64,000 bases of DNA from Lysobacter soyae. Lineage in GTDB: Bacteria; Pseudomonadota; Gammaproteobacteria; Xanthomonadales; Xanthomonadaceae. The stretch covers positions 1,054,001 through 1,118,000 of the forward strand of contig NZ_CP080544.1 of the NCBI RefSeq assembly GCF_019551435.1, in the 5' to 3' direction. The stretch's first letter is position 1, and each line of letters starts with the position of its first letter. The translations under genes were made by a program, and so were the position numbers. Below the pieces are notes generated by a model. The model searched no databases. It had not been told where the DNA came from and saw only the letters and a program-made list of their open reading frames with translations. Positions 36,859 to 45,318 of this stretch are shown in pieces.

Positions 36859-38259
36859 TCACAGAACTTCCGATGCGTGATCGGCCAAACGCGAGCGCTC
36901 GCCGCGACGCAGGGTGATGTGTGCGCTATGTGCCCAACCTTTGAAACGATCGACCACATAGGTGAGACCGGAAGTGGTTTCGGTGAGATAGGGTGTATCA
37001 ATCTGCTCCACGTTGCCAAGGCACACGATTTTGGTGCCGGGGCCTGCACGCGTTATCAGGGTTTTCATCTGTTTCGGCGTCAGATTCTGCGCTTCATCCA
37101 GAATGAGGTAACGGCTCAAGAACGTGCGGCCGCGCATGAAGTTCATTGAGCGGATCTTGATACGCGAGGACAACAGATCATTGGTGGCCGCGCGTCCCCA
37201 AGCGCCGCCTTCTTTGGCATTCGGCATCAAGACTTCCAGGTTGTCCGTAAGCGCGCCCATCCACGGGGTCATCTTTTCTTCTTCGGTGCCGGGCAGAAAG
37301 CCGATGTCTTCGCCGACGCTGACGGTGGCGCGGGTCATGATGATTTCGCGGTAGCGCTGCACGTCCATGGATTGGGCAAGACCGGCGGCCAAAGTGAGCA
37401 GTGTCTTGCCGGTCCCGGCAGTGCCGAGCAAGGTGACGAAATCGATCTCCGGTTCCATCAATGCATTGAGAGCGAAATTCTGTTCGCGGTTTCGCGCCGT
37501 GATACCCCACACCGCGTGCTGCGGATTGCGATAGTCGTCCACGATCTGCAACACCGCCTTGCCGGCGTCAAGGCTCACGACGCGGAATTCGGATTGTTCA
37601 TCGCCCGGCAAATACAGGAATTGATTCGGATACCAGTCATCGCCTTCCAGCACGCTGACCTCGTAAAACGTGCGACCGTGTTCAGTCCAAGAACGCAGAT
37701 CTTTGCCGTTGCGACTCCAAAACTCCGCGTCCAGCGCGGTCGCGCCGGTGAACAGCAAATTGAAGTCGTCGAGTGCGCGGTCATTTTCGTAGTCTTCCGA
37801 GCGAATGCCCGCGATCGCACCTTTGATCCGCAGATTGATGTCTTTGGAAACAAACACCACCGGCGTGTCTGGTTCTTGTGCCTGCAACGCGACGATCGCG
37901 GCAAGGATGTGGTTGTCGGCCATCGAAGTGCCGAGGGATTCCCCGCCGCCGAAACCCTTTGTTTGGAATCGCAGTACGCCGCGCGCGTCACCGGATTTGA
38001 GTTGCACACTGCCGGGCTGGCGCAGTTGCAGCCCTTTTTCGATTTGATCGGTCCCTTGCTCTTCGATCAATTCATTGATGAAGCGGCTGACTTGACGTGC
38101 GTTCCGACTGGCTTCCGAGGTGCCTTTCTTTCCGTTGTCCAACTCTTCGATGACTTGCATCGTGAGGTAAACATCGTGCTCTTCAAATTTGAACAAGGCA
38201 GTGGGGTCATGCATCAAAACGTTGGTGTCTAGTACGTAGATCCGCTTGCCTCGGGTCAT
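36859..38259 (-). CDS. PIN domain fused to PhoH ATPase (PhoH2-type)
   Basis: A 466-residue fusion. The N-terminal PIN nuclease begins RIYVLDTNVLMHDPTALF (Asp11 and later acidic residues such as VIEELDNGKKG and PVVFVSKDINLRIKG), and the C-terminal PhoH P-loop domain has LLGTAGTGKTLLTLAAG near residue 280 and Walker B YLILDEAQNLTPKQM. Proteins of this build (PhoH2) have been described as RNA helicase plus ribonuclease. In toxin-antitoxin-like PhoH2 systems a small upstream gene is present; here the upstream gene is bcp instead. AAGGA lies before the ATG at 38259. Confidence 0.93.
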   Translation of the reverse strand: MTRGKRIYVLDTNVLMHDPTALFKFEEHDVYLTMQVIEELDNGKKGTSEASRNARQVSRFINELIEEQGTDQIEKGLQLRQPGSVQLKSGDARGVLRFQTKGFGGGESLGTSMADNHILAAIVALQAQEPDTPVVFVSKDINLRIKGAIAGIRSEDYENDRALDDFNLLFTGATALDAEFWSRNGKDLRSWTEHGRTFYEVSVLEGDDWYPNQFLYLPGDEQSEFRVVSLDAGKAVLQIVDDYRNPQHAVWGITARNREQNFALNALMEPEIDFVTLLGTAGTGKTLLTLAAGLAQSMDVQRYREIIMTRATVSVGEDIGFLPGTEEEKMTPWMGALTDNLEVLMPNAKEGGAWGRAATNDLLSSRIKIRSMNFMRGRTFLSRYLILDEAQNLTPKQMKTLITRAGPGTKIVCLGNVEQIDTPYLTETTSGLTYVVDRFKGWAHSAHITLRRGERSRLADHASEVL

Positions 38260-38270
38260 GCGCAATTCCT

Positions 38271-38750
38271 TCAGTTGGAAAGTTGCTTGAGAGTGGTGAG
38301 TACGTCCTGAGCGTGGCCTTTCACTTTGACCGGGTCCCAGACGTGGACGAGCTTTTGATCGGGATCCAGCAAAAAAGTACTTCGGACGATGCCGTCGTAT
38401 TCGCGACCGTAATTCTTTTTCTTGCGCCAGACGCCGAACGCCTCGCACAGTGCGCCATCGGCATCACTGATCAGGTCGAATGCGAATCCTTGTTTTTGAC
38501 AGAAATTCGCATGGGATTTGACGGAGTCGCGCGAGACGCCCAAGACGGTTGCATTGCTCGCGGCGAATTCGGGCAGCAAGGCATTGAAGTCTAGACCCTC
38601 TGTGGTGCAGCCGGGTGTGCTGTCTTTCGGGTAGAAATACACGACGAGCCAACGCCCTGTGTAATCCGAGAGTCGGATTTCCTCACCCGATTGGTTGGTG
38701 AGTGGCATCCGCGCGAGGGTTTTTTGAATCACTTTGCCTGGCGTCAGCAT
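38271..38750 (-). CDS. bcp: Thioredoxin-dependent peroxiredoxin Bcp/PrxQ
   Basis: A 159-residue peroxiredoxin reducing hydroperoxides. The peroxidatic Cys48 is in FYPKDSTPGCTTEG and the likely resolving Cys84 in HANFCQKQGF. This 48/84 spacing is the pattern described for PrxQ of Xanthomonas campestris, unlike the 45/50 pair of E. coli Bcp, and supports the assignment of the organism. It lies between gcvR (7 bases) and the PIN-PhoH gene (11 bases). Confidence 0.96.
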   Translation of the reverse strand: MLTPGKVIQKTLARMPLTNQSGEEIRLSDYTGRWLVVYFYPKDSTPGCTTEGLDFNALLPEFAASNATVLGVSRDSVKSHANFCQKQGFAFDLISDADGALCEAFGVWRKKKNYGREYDGIVRSTFLLDPDQKLVHVWDPVKVKGHAQDVLTTLKQLSN

Positions 38751-38757
38751 TCCGTAC

Positions 38758-39321
38758 TCAGAATTTCATGGGATCCATGATCGCATCGAGATTCAGGCGG
38801 TCTGAAAACTCGAGGAAATCGTCACGCAATGCGGCGATATGCATATCCGCCGGCACGCCGATGGTGAGCTGCGCGGTAAACATTTCCGCGCCTGTTTGCA
38901 TGGCTTTGTATCGTGAGCTCTGCAGGTTTTCGACGGTGATGCTTTGCCGGTCAAAAAAATCAGCGAGCTGATAAAGAATGCCGGGTTTGTCGGCAGCAAC
39001 GACCTCGACCACATAGGGAATGAGGTTGGATTGGATCGGCTTTGGCCCGGTGCGGTTCCAATTCAAGCGAATGCCGTCTTCCTCGCGTTCCAAGCGGCCG
39101 AGGATGCCCTCGAGTTTCGCGATGGCATCCCAAGAGCCGGTCGCCAGCAGCGTGACCGAAACGTCCCTTCCGACCGTGGCCAAACGCGCATCCAAAAGGT
39201 TGCAGCCACTGTCATTGATTCTTCGGGAGACCGGGAGCAACGGCGAGAGCGGATGCGTTGAATAGGCATTGATGAGAAGGAAGTTCTCATGGGTGGCCTG
39301 ACGTGCAGCAAATTCATTCAA
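38758..39321 (-). CDS. gcvR: GcvR-like ACT-domain regulator
   Basis: A 187-residue protein with two ACT domains (NFLLINAYSTHPLSPLLPV and PYVVEVVAADKPGILYQLAD), like the glycine cleavage repressor GcvR of E. coli (190 residues). There is no ATG in the frame upstream of the conserved part. I place the start at TTG 39321, which has GGAAG seven bases before it and gives the usual length; another TTG at 39408 is less likely. It is divergent from dapA by 123 bases. What it regulates here is unknown since no gcv gene is in the window. Confidence 0.88.
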   Translation of the reverse strand: MNEFAARQATHENFLLINAYSTHPLSPLLPVSRRINDSGCNLLDARLATVGRDVSVTLLATGSWDAIAKLEGILGRLEREEDGIRLNWNRTGPKPIQSNLIPYVVEVVAADKPGILYQLADFFDRQSITVENLQSSRYKAMQTGAEMFTAQLTIGVPADMHIAALRDDFLEFSDRLNLDAIMDPMKF

Positions 39322-39383
39322 AGTGGTGCTTCCGGCGACAGATTCATCGCATGTTCCATGGCGGGACGCCTTGTCCCAAGAAT

Positions 39384-39410
39384 ACTTGCCCGATGTTTCG
39401 ATCGGCAAGT
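39384..39410. promoter_or_regulatory. Inverted repeat between gcvR and dapA
   Basis: ACTTGCC-C-GAT at 39384-39394 and ATCGGCAAGT at 39401-39410 form an inverted repeat with one bulged base. It lies in the divergent gcvR-dapA region and could be an operator or part of a leader hairpin. No function is proven. Confidence 0.35.
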
Positions 39411-39444
39411 AACATCAACGGACTATCCCCAATTGGACCGTTTG

Positions 39445-40329
39445 ATGCAACTGCGTGGAGTGATAACAGCGCTGGCGACACCGTTTGCCGCGACCGGTGA
39501 GTTGGATATGCCCGCGTGGGAGCGATTGCTCAAGTCCCAAGTGGCGGCCGGCATCGCCGGTGTGGTGGTTGCCGGTTCGACCGGGGAGGCCAACGCCTTG
39601 AGCGACGCTGAATACGGGCAGCTGATTGAATCCGCTGTCACGCATGCAGGGTCGATGCAAGTCATTGCGGGTACCGGGCTTCCAAACACGGCCAAGACCA
39701 TTCAAATGACGCGTCTTGCCAAATCGCATGGTGCGCAGGCCGCCTTGGTGGTCACCCCGGCCTATGTCAGGCCGACCCAAGCCGGTTTGATTGCCCACTA
39801 TCGCGCGGTGGCGGACGAGGGCGGTTTGCCGGTCATTCTCTATAACGTCCCTGGACGTACGGGCACGGACATGCAGCCCGAAACGGTGGCTGAGTTGTCG
39901 ACGCATGCCAACGTCATCGGCGTCAAAGAGGCGGTTGACGCGCCGGCGCGTATGGACGCATTGCTCGCGCTCAAGTCGCCCGACTTTGCCGTGTTGTCCG
40001 GTGACGATCCGACGGTGGCGCACGCGTGCCAGGCGGGCGCCGATGGTCTGGTCTCGGTCGGCAGCAATATTGCGCCGCGCACGTTCGTTCGCTTGGTGGA
40101 TCTGGCGATGGCGGGAAACCCCGCCGCCAACGACCTCGATGAACAGATGCGCGGCCTGTACGCCTTTCTGTCCGCTGAACCGAATCCGATTCCCGTGAAG
40201 GCTTTGTTGGCGAAGTTCGGTTATGGTCACGGCTTGCGGTTGCCTTTGACAGAATTGTCCGCTGCGCATTCGGGTGGCTTGGACGATATCGCCAAGGTCA
40301 TTGTGGCGCTGGAATCGTCAAGCAGCTGA
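39445..40329 (+). CDS. dapA: 4-Hydroxy-tetrahydrodipicolinate synthase
   Basis: A 294-residue lyase condensing pyruvate with aspartate semialdehyde for lysine and diaminopimelate. The Schiff-base Lys161 in VIGVKEAV and Tyr133 in ILYNVPGRTG match E. coli numbering, Tyr107 is present in TPAYVRPTQ, and the substrate loop reads AGSTGEAN (Ser in place of the first Thr). I chose ATG 39445, giving the usual start QLRGVITALATPF; the frame is open to 39289 but would overlap gcvR. A BamC-like gene follows after 30 bases, as in E. coli dapA-bamC. Confidence 0.96.
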   Translation: MQLRGVITALATPFAATGELDMPAWERLLKSQVAAGIAGVVVAGSTGEANALSDAEYGQLIESAVTHAGSMQVIAGTGLPNTAKTIQMTRLAKSHGAQAALVVTPAYVRPTQAGLIAHYRAVADEGGLPVILYNVPGRTGTDMQPETVAELSTHANVIGVKEAVDAPARMDALLALKSPDFAVLSGDDPTVAHACQAGADGLVSVGSNIAPRTFVRLVDLAMAGNPAANDLDEQMRGLYAFLSAEPNPIPVKALLAKFGYGHGLRLPLTELSAAHSGGLDDIAKVIVALESSSS

Positions 40330-40359
40330 CGTCCGAATACTTTGTAGAGAAATCACGAT

Positions 40360-40872
40360 ATGCAATCCCAAAAGATTCTTCGCATCACCGCGGTTTTGTT
40401 GGTGTCGAGTGTGGCGTTCACCTCCGGCTGCGGTTGGTTGAAAGGCAAGAAGAACAAAGACTATGCGTTGCCGGCCGAGCAGCGCCCGTTGGAAATTCCG
40501 CCTGATCTCGACCGCCCGACTGCTGACGCCGCATTGAACGCGCCGGCCGCAGGCAACAGCGTCACGCGCTCGTCGGTACAACAGTCCATGGCGTCGCCTG
40601 AGTCCGGTGCCGGCTTTACGGTGCAGGGTTCACGCGATCAGGTCTTCGAGAAGGTCGGCACCGTTTTGGCGGCGACGCCGGGCGTGACCATTGCCAGCAA
40701 AGCACAGTTGCTCGGCAGCTATGACGTCAACTTCGAGGGCGCGAACTTCCTGCTCCGCGTCAGCGATGTGAGTGGTGGCGCGTATGTTTCTGCGGTGGAT
40801 CCCCGCGGCGTGCCGGCACAGGGTGCGGCACCGGTCAAGTTGTTGAATGCATTGAAGGCGGGTCTTCAATAA
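40360..40872 (+). CDS. Short BamC-like lipoprotein
   Basis: A 170-residue protein with a hydrophobic leader ending FTSGCGW, where Cys24 is the probable lipidation site; the -3 position is Thr rather than the common Leu, so the lipobox is slightly weak. After the Cys come a basic patch (LKGKKNKD) and an ALPAEQRPLEIPPDLDRP segment resembling the unstructured BamC N terminus that contacts BamD, then a single small domain. It is half the length of E. coli BamC (344), which has two helix-grip domains. Position behind dapA supports a BamC relation. Confidence 0.78.
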   Translation: MQSQKILRITAVLLVSSVAFTSGCGWLKGKKNKDYALPAEQRPLEIPPDLDRPTADAALNAPAAGNSVTRSSVQQSMASPESGAGFTVQGSRDQVFEKVGTVLAATPGVTIASKAQLLGSYDVNFEGANFLLRVSDVSGGAYVSAVDPRGVPAQGAAPVKLLNALKAGLQ

Positions 40873-40890
40873 GTCGTCCGCTGAAATAAA

Positions 40891-40916
40891 AACAAGGCGC
40901 CCATGGGCGCCTTGTT
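40891..40916. terminator. Bidirectional terminator between bamC-like gene and fdxA
   Basis: A perfect 26-base palindrome (13-base arms, AACAAGGCGCCCA and its complement) with A-rich sequence on the left and T-rich sequence on the right. It can end transcripts from both convergent genes. Confidence 0.9.
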
Positions 40917-40929
40917 TGTTTTGGAAAGT

Positions 40930-41253
40930 TTATTTTTCCAAGTATTTGAGTTTGTCTTTGACGCCATCCCATTCGGCGGCATCCGGCGGGGCTTCCTTGC
41001 GCACGGCGATGACTGGCCAGTCGCGCGAAAGCTCGGCGTTGAGCTTGATGTAGTGTTCTTGGCCTGCCGGCACATCATCTTCAGGGAAGATCGCTTGGGC
41101 GGGGCATTCCGGCTCACAGAGGGTGCAGTCGATGCACTCGTCCGGGTCGATGACGAGGAAGTTCGGGCCTTCGTGGAAGCAATCCACCGGGCAGACTTCC
41201 ACGCAGTCGGTGTACTTGCATTTGATGCAATTGTCGGTCACTACGAAGGGCAT
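40930..41253 (-). CDS. fdxA: 7Fe ferredoxin FdxA
   Basis: A 107-residue ferredoxin with one 3Fe-4S and one 4Fe-4S cluster, of the Azotobacter FdI type. Cysteines at 9, 17, 21, 25 (in [19 protein letters not shown]) and 40, 43, 46, 50 ([13 protein letters not shown]) have the known pattern. The ATG at 41253 gives the standard family length; an upstream extension is ignored. GGAAAGA lies before the start. Its redox partner is not evident from the neighbourhood. Confidence 0.96.
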   Translation of the reverse strand: MPFVVTDNCIKCKYTDCVEVCPVDCFHEGPNFLVIDPDECIDCTLCEPECPAQAIFPEDDVPAGQEHYIKLNAELSRDWPVIAVRKEAPPDAAEWDGVKDKLKYLEK

Positions 41254-41398
41254 TGCGGTCTTTCCAATTTCAATTAGCGGGTCGTTTGCACAAGAAATTG
41301 CGCGCCCCAAGCCGGTGAATTACCGACACTTGCTAGTATATCAGCCAGTCGGCCGCGATTCGTGGCCCGTTAAGACCCTGAACAAGGACTGTCACTGC

Positions 41399-42691
41399 TT
41401 GAATCGGCAGCCAACCATCATCCCGCGTGATCAACATCCGATCTCGCGCAAACAAATCAGCACAAGCGCTCTGCGTGTCCTTTATCGTCTCCACGAAGAA
41501 GGCTTTGCGGCGTTTCTTGTCGGCGGCGCCGTGCGGGATGCCTTGGCCGGCATCACCCCCAAGGACTTCGACATCGCCACCGACGCTACGCCCGAACAGG
41601 TGCGTGGCTTGTTTCGGAATTGCCGGCTGATCGGGCGCAGATTCCGTCTTGCCCACGTGGTCTTCGGCCGCGAGATCATCGAAGTCGCGACCTTTCGCGG
41701 TCAAACCGATGACGGCACCGGAGATCGCCAAGTCCATCAAGACGGCCGTGTCATCCGCGACAACGTCTACGGATCAATTGAAGAAGATGCGGTACGCCGT
41801 GACTTCACCGCCAATGCGCTCTATTACAACATTGCCGATTTTTCCGTTCACGACTATGTCGGCGGATTCCAAGACGTTCTCGACCGCCGGCTGAGATTGA
41901 TCGGCGATCCTGAAGGACGCTATCGTGAAGATCCGGTCCGGATGCTGAGAGCGGTCCGATTGGCCGCAAAACTGCATTTTGAGATCAGTCCGGAAACCGC
42001 AGCGCCGATTCCTGCATTGGCGGGCTTGTTGAATCAAGCGGCACCGGCGCGCTTGTTCGACGAATGCTTGAAGTTGTTCCTCTCCGGACACGCCGTGCGA
42101 AGTTTCGAAGGCCTTGAGCGCATGGGTCTGCTGCCGGTGATGTTGCCTGACACTGCCAAGGCGTTGAAGTCCAATTCCAACGGCAGTCTGCGCGCCATGT
42201 TGTTGCGGGGATTGGCGCAGACGGACGACCGCGTACAACGCGGTGATTCGGTGTCGCCTGCATTCCTGTTCGCACTGCTCTTGTGGCCCGCATGGTGTCG
42301 TACCAAAGCGCAGTTGGAAGCCGGTGGTATGCATTCGGCCGAAGCGCAACAAAGGGCAGCCGACAAAGTGACCTTGCAGCAGGTCCATCTCATTGCCATT
42401 CCGCGTCGTTTTTCGCTGCCGATGCAGGAAATCTGGCTGTTGCAATCGCGGTTCTCTCAAAGGAAAAAAGTGGGGCGTTTGGTGACCCACCCGAGATTCC
42501 GCGCCGCCTACGACTTCTTCAAGCTGCGTGCCGACACGACGGCCCAACATGCTGAAGACGCGGCGTTTTGGGCGGCACACGCACCTGCTGTCGACGCTGT
42601 GCCAGGGTCTGGGCCGGTCGCGCATGAGACGGTGGATGAAGACCGTCCCCGCACGCGCAAACGTCGTCGCAGATCCGGAACCGTGGGTTGA
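41399..42691 (+). CDS. pcnB: Poly(A) polymerase I (class II nucleotidyltransferase)
   Basis: A 430-residue polymerase that adds A tails to RNA, family of PcnB and tRNA nucleotidyltransferases. The nucleotidyltransferase core has LVGGAVRDALAG and the DxD in TPKDFDIATDA, followed by RRDFTANALYYN and the RNA-binding GRYREDPVRMLRAVR. IIPRDQHPISRKQIS near the N terminus and the Arg-rich tail (RPRTRKRRRRSG) favour PcnB over a CCA-adding enzyme. No ATG fits; I propose TTG 41399, with AAGGA about 10 bases before it and a length near E. coli PcnB. It heads the folate-pantothenate operon. Confidence 0.92.
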   Translation: MNRQPTIIPRDQHPISRKQISTSALRVLYRLHEEGFAAFLVGGAVRDALAGITPKDFDIATDATPEQVRGLFRNCRLIGRRFRLAHVVFGREIIEVATFRGQTDDGTGDRQVHQDGRVIRDNVYGSIEEDAVRRDFTANALYYNIADFSVHDYVGGFQDVLDRRLRLIGDPEGRYREDPVRMLRAVRLAAKLHFEISPETAAPIPALAGLLNQAAPARLFDECLKLFLSGHAVRSFEGLERMGLLPVMLPDTAKALKSNSNGSLRAMLLRGLAQTDDRVQRGDSVSPAFLFALLLWPAWCRTKAQLEAGGMHSAEAQQRAADKVTLQQVHLIAIPRRFSLPMQEIWLLQSRFSQRKKVGRLVTHPRFRAAYDFFKLRADTTAQHAEDAAFWAAHAPAVDAVPGSGPVAHETVDEDRPRTRKRRRRSGTVG

Positions 42692-43221
42692 TGCAAACGG
42701 CGTTTGTCGGATTCGGCGGCAATCTGGGAGATGTCGCTGCCACGTTCGACAAGGCACTGACGCGATTGCTTGCAGACGGCGGTATCCGTTTTCGCGAGAG
42801 TTCGCATGTGTATCGCACACCGCCTTGGGGTGGCATCGCGCAGCCCGACTATTTGAACGCAGTCGTGCGTTTGGACACAACGTTGACGCCGCAAGATTTG
42901 CTCACGCGAATGCTTGCGGTCGAGGCGGCCTTCGGACGGCAGCGCGCGCAAGAAATCCGTTGGGGCGCGAGAACCTTGGATCTCGATCTGTTGCTGTACG
43001 GCGATCTGCGCATTGACGATGAATCGTTACAAGTGCCGCATCCGCGCTTCAAAGAACGTGCATTTGTGGTGGTGCCGATGGCAGAGATCGCCCCCGATCT
43101 GGTCCTTTTTGACGGATCCGTGCTGCGTGATATCGCGTCTGCACACGCGGGCGCGATAATGACGGTCTTGGACAGACGGATCCAGCCGGAGCGGCAGAAT
43201 GAAACCGATTCAACAACGTGA
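42691..43221 (+). CDS. folK: 2-Amino-4-hydroxy-6-hydroxymethyldihydropteridine pyrophosphokinase
   Basis: A 176-residue HPPK of folate synthesis. [16 protein letters not shown] at the start, the YRTPPWGG loop, and the ATP/metal block [16 protein letters not shown] are diagnostic, followed by [20 protein letters not shown]. The ATG at 42691 shares one base with the stop of pcnB (TGATG). Its last 23 bases overlap the start of panB. The pcnB-folK-panB order is common in proteobacteria. Confidence 0.97.
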   Translation: MQTAFVGFGGNLGDVAATFDKALTRLLADGGIRFRESSHVYRTPPWGGIAQPDYLNAVVRLDTTLTPQDLLTRMLAVEAAFGRQRAQEIRWGARTLDLDLLLYGDLRIDDESLQVPHPRFKERAFVVVPMAEIAPDLVLFDGSVLRDIASAHAGAIMTVLDRRIQPERQNETDSTT

Positions 43222-44023
43222 TTTGAAGGCCGTTACCGTACCTTCGCTGGCCGAAGCCAAGCGCGAAGGTCGCAAGCTGACGATGCTCACCGCCTACGAC
43301 GCAGGCTTTGCCCGGGTCATGGACGGCGAGGGCGTCGACCTTATTTTGGTCGGCGACTCCTTGGGCATGGTCGTGCAGGGTGAGGGCAATACCTTGTCGG
43401 TGACGGTGGATGACATCGCGTACCACACCGCCTGCGTTGCGCGTGCTGCGACCCGGGCTTTGATTGTTTCGGATCTCCCGTTCCAAGCGGACGCGTCGCC
43501 GGATCGCGCTTTGGATGCATCGGTCAAATTCCTGCAGTCGGGTGCCGGCATGGTGAAGTTGGAAGGGGCGGGTCACAAACTGGAAGTCATTCGCTATTTG
43601 AGCGAACGCGAGATCCCTGTCTGCGCACATCTCGGCCTGACGCCGCAATCGGTGCTGCGCTTTGGCGGGTTCAAGGTTCAAGGCCGGGGTGAGGCAGCGG
43701 CGGACAAACTCCTGCGCGAAGCACAAGAAGTCGAAGCAGCCGGTGCAGCACTCTTGGTCTTGGAAGGCGTCCCCGCACCGGTGGCGGCCCGCATCACGAA
43801 AAGTGCCGGCATCCCCACTATCGGCATTGGCGCCGGCGCAGACTGCGACGGTCAAGTGTTGGTGCTGCACGACATGCTGGGGCTGGACAGCGGGCACCGC
43901 AGGCCCAGATTTGTGAAGGATTTTCTGGCCGACGGCGGTTCCGTCGCCGGTGCCATCGCCGCCTATTGCGCCGCGGTACGCGAAGGCCGTTTCCCGGCCG
44001 AAGAACACACTTACGCGAGCTGA
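43199..44023 (+). CDS. panB: 3-Methyl-2-oxobutanoate hydroxymethyltransferase
   Basis: A 274-residue barrel enzyme that makes ketopantoate from 2-oxoisovalerate and methylene-tetrahydrofolate. [16 protein letters not shown], the magnesium-binding [28 protein letters not shown] and [20 protein letters not shown] are typical. The start lies within the end of folK, which supplies the folate branch. panC follows after five bases. Confidence 0.98.
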   Translation: MKPIQQRDLKAVTVPSLAEAKREGRKLTMLTAYDAGFARVMDGEGVDLILVGDSLGMVVQGEGNTLSVTVDDIAYHTACVARAATRALIVSDLPFQADASPDRALDASVKFLQSGAGMVKLEGAGHKLEVIRYLSEREIPVCAHLGLTPQSVLRFGGFKVQGRGEAAADKLLREAQEVEAAGAALLVLEGVPAPVAARITKSAGIPTIGIGAGADCDGQVLVLHDMLGLDSGHRRPRFVKDFLADGGSVAGAIAAYCAAVREGRFPAEEHTYAS

Positions 44024-44028
44024 TAAAA

Positions 44029-44874
44029 ATGCAAACGTTCAAGGATTTGCAGGCGCTGCGAACCTGTATTGCGGAATGGCGTGACAAGAAAGAACGGATC
44101 GCGTTCGTCCCGACGATGGGAAATCTGCACGCGGGACATTTCAGCCTGATCGCGTTGGCACGTCAGCATGCCGACAAAGTGGTGGCCAGCGTCTTCGTGA
44201 ATCCGACACAGTTCGGTCCGAACGAGGATTTCGACCGTTACCCGCGCACACCGGTCGACGACGCCCGGGGCTTGGTAGAAGCCGGGTGTGATGCGCTTTG
44301 GATGCCCGATGTTGCGCAGATGTATCCCTTCGGCGTCGAAGCGACGGTCAAGGTATCGGTGCCGGGTGTCACCGAAGTTCTTGATGGCGCGCATCGCCCC
44401 GGTCACTTTGATGGCGTGGCGACCGTCGTGTCGCGATTGTTCAACCAAGTGCAGCCGCACACTGCCGTGTTCGGGCGCAAGGATTATCAACAGTTGGCGG
44501 TCATCCGCTACCTCGTCCGCGACTTGGCGTTTCCTATCGAAATCGTGGGCGCACCCACGGCGCGCGCACCCGACGGGTTGGCCTTGAGCTCTCGCAACCA
44601 GTATCTCGACGAGGCGCAAAGAGCGCTTGCGCCGACCCTTTATGAAAGCTTGCAAGCAGTGGCGCGCAGTGTCGCGAGCGGCGGCGACATCGACGCGGCG
44701 GAACAAGAAGGATTGCGGCAGCTTCGCGCGCTGGGATTCGATCCCGACTACCTTGTCGTTCGCACCCCGGCACTCACTGCGCCCGAAAGTCATGACACCC
44801 GTTTGGTCGCCCTGGTGGCGGCACGCCTCGGGAAAACCCGTTTGATCGACAACCTCGAGTTCGACCGAACTTGA
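44029..44874 (+). CDS. panC: Pantothenate synthetase
   Basis: A 281-residue ligase that joins pantoate and beta-alanine with ATP. VPTMGNLHAGHFSLI carries the HIGH-like motif (HAGH), SVFVNPTQFGPNEDFDRYPR and FGRKDYQQLAVIR follow, and GLALSSRNQYLD holds the KMSKS-like element. ATG 44029 lies five bases after the panB stop; an upstream in-frame codon inside panB is rejected. panD comes 60 bases later. Confidence 0.98.
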   Translation: MQTFKDLQALRTCIAEWRDKKERIAFVPTMGNLHAGHFSLIALARQHADKVVASVFVNPTQFGPNEDFDRYPRTPVDDARGLVEAGCDALWMPDVAQMYPFGVEATVKVSVPGVTEVLDGAHRPGHFDGVATVVSRLFNQVQPHTAVFGRKDYQQLAVIRYLVRDLAFPIEIVGAPTARAPDGLALSSRNQYLDEAQRALAPTLYESLQAVARSVASGGDIDAAEQEGLRQLRALGFDPDYLVVRTPALTAPESHDTRLVALVAARLGKTRLIDNLEFDRT

Positions 44875-44934
44875 ACCTTGGGATCATTCAGTGACGACTG
44901 TTACACTTGCTCCACGTTGAAAGAAGTCGAAATC

Positions 44935-45318
44935 ATGCAACTCACTGTTTTGAAAGCAAAAATTCATCGCGCTACGGTCACCCATGCGGCGCTTCACTAC
45001 GAAGGTTCCTGCGCGATTGACGGTCGTTTGTTGGAGATTTCGGGCATCCTCGAAAACGAGCGCGTTGAAATCTATAACGTGAACAGTGGCCACCGATTCG
45101 CGACCTATGCAATCCGGGCGGAAGAAGGCAGCGGCATCATTTCGGTCAATGGCGCGGCCGCCCATCGTGCACAACCCGGCGATCTGGTCATCATTTGCGC
45201 GTATGGTCAATGTAGCGAAGCGGAAGCGCGCGCCTACAAACCGACCTTGGTGTACGTCGACCGCGAAAACGCGCTGACCCACACCAACAACGGCATTCCC
45301 CAGCAAGCCGCGGCTTGA
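44935..45318 (+). CDS. panD: Aspartate 1-decarboxylase
   Basis: A 127-residue pyruvoyl enzyme producing beta-alanine for pantothenate. It is made as a proenzyme that cleaves itself between Gly24 and Ser25 in [10 protein letters not shown], exactly where the family is cut. [11 protein letters not shown] and [18 protein letters not shown] complete the signature. The ATG at 44935 is chosen because it gives this numbering. The stop shares a base with the pgi start. Confidence 0.98.
   Translation: MQLTVLKAKIHRATVTHAALHYEGSCAIDGRLLEISGILENERVEIYNVNSGHRFATYAIRAEEGSGIISVNGAAAHRAQPGDLVIICAYGQCSEAEARAYKPTLVYVDRENALTHTNNGIPQQAAA

Noticed and set aside
36859-38259. Toxin-antitoxin module built on the PIN domain
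   Set aside because: No small antitoxin frame precedes the gene and the PIN domain is fused to a PhoH ATPase; listed only as a weak possibility.
43049-44008. 319-residue minus-strand frame opposite panB
   Set aside because: panB with full motifs lies on the other strand; no support for the antisense frame.
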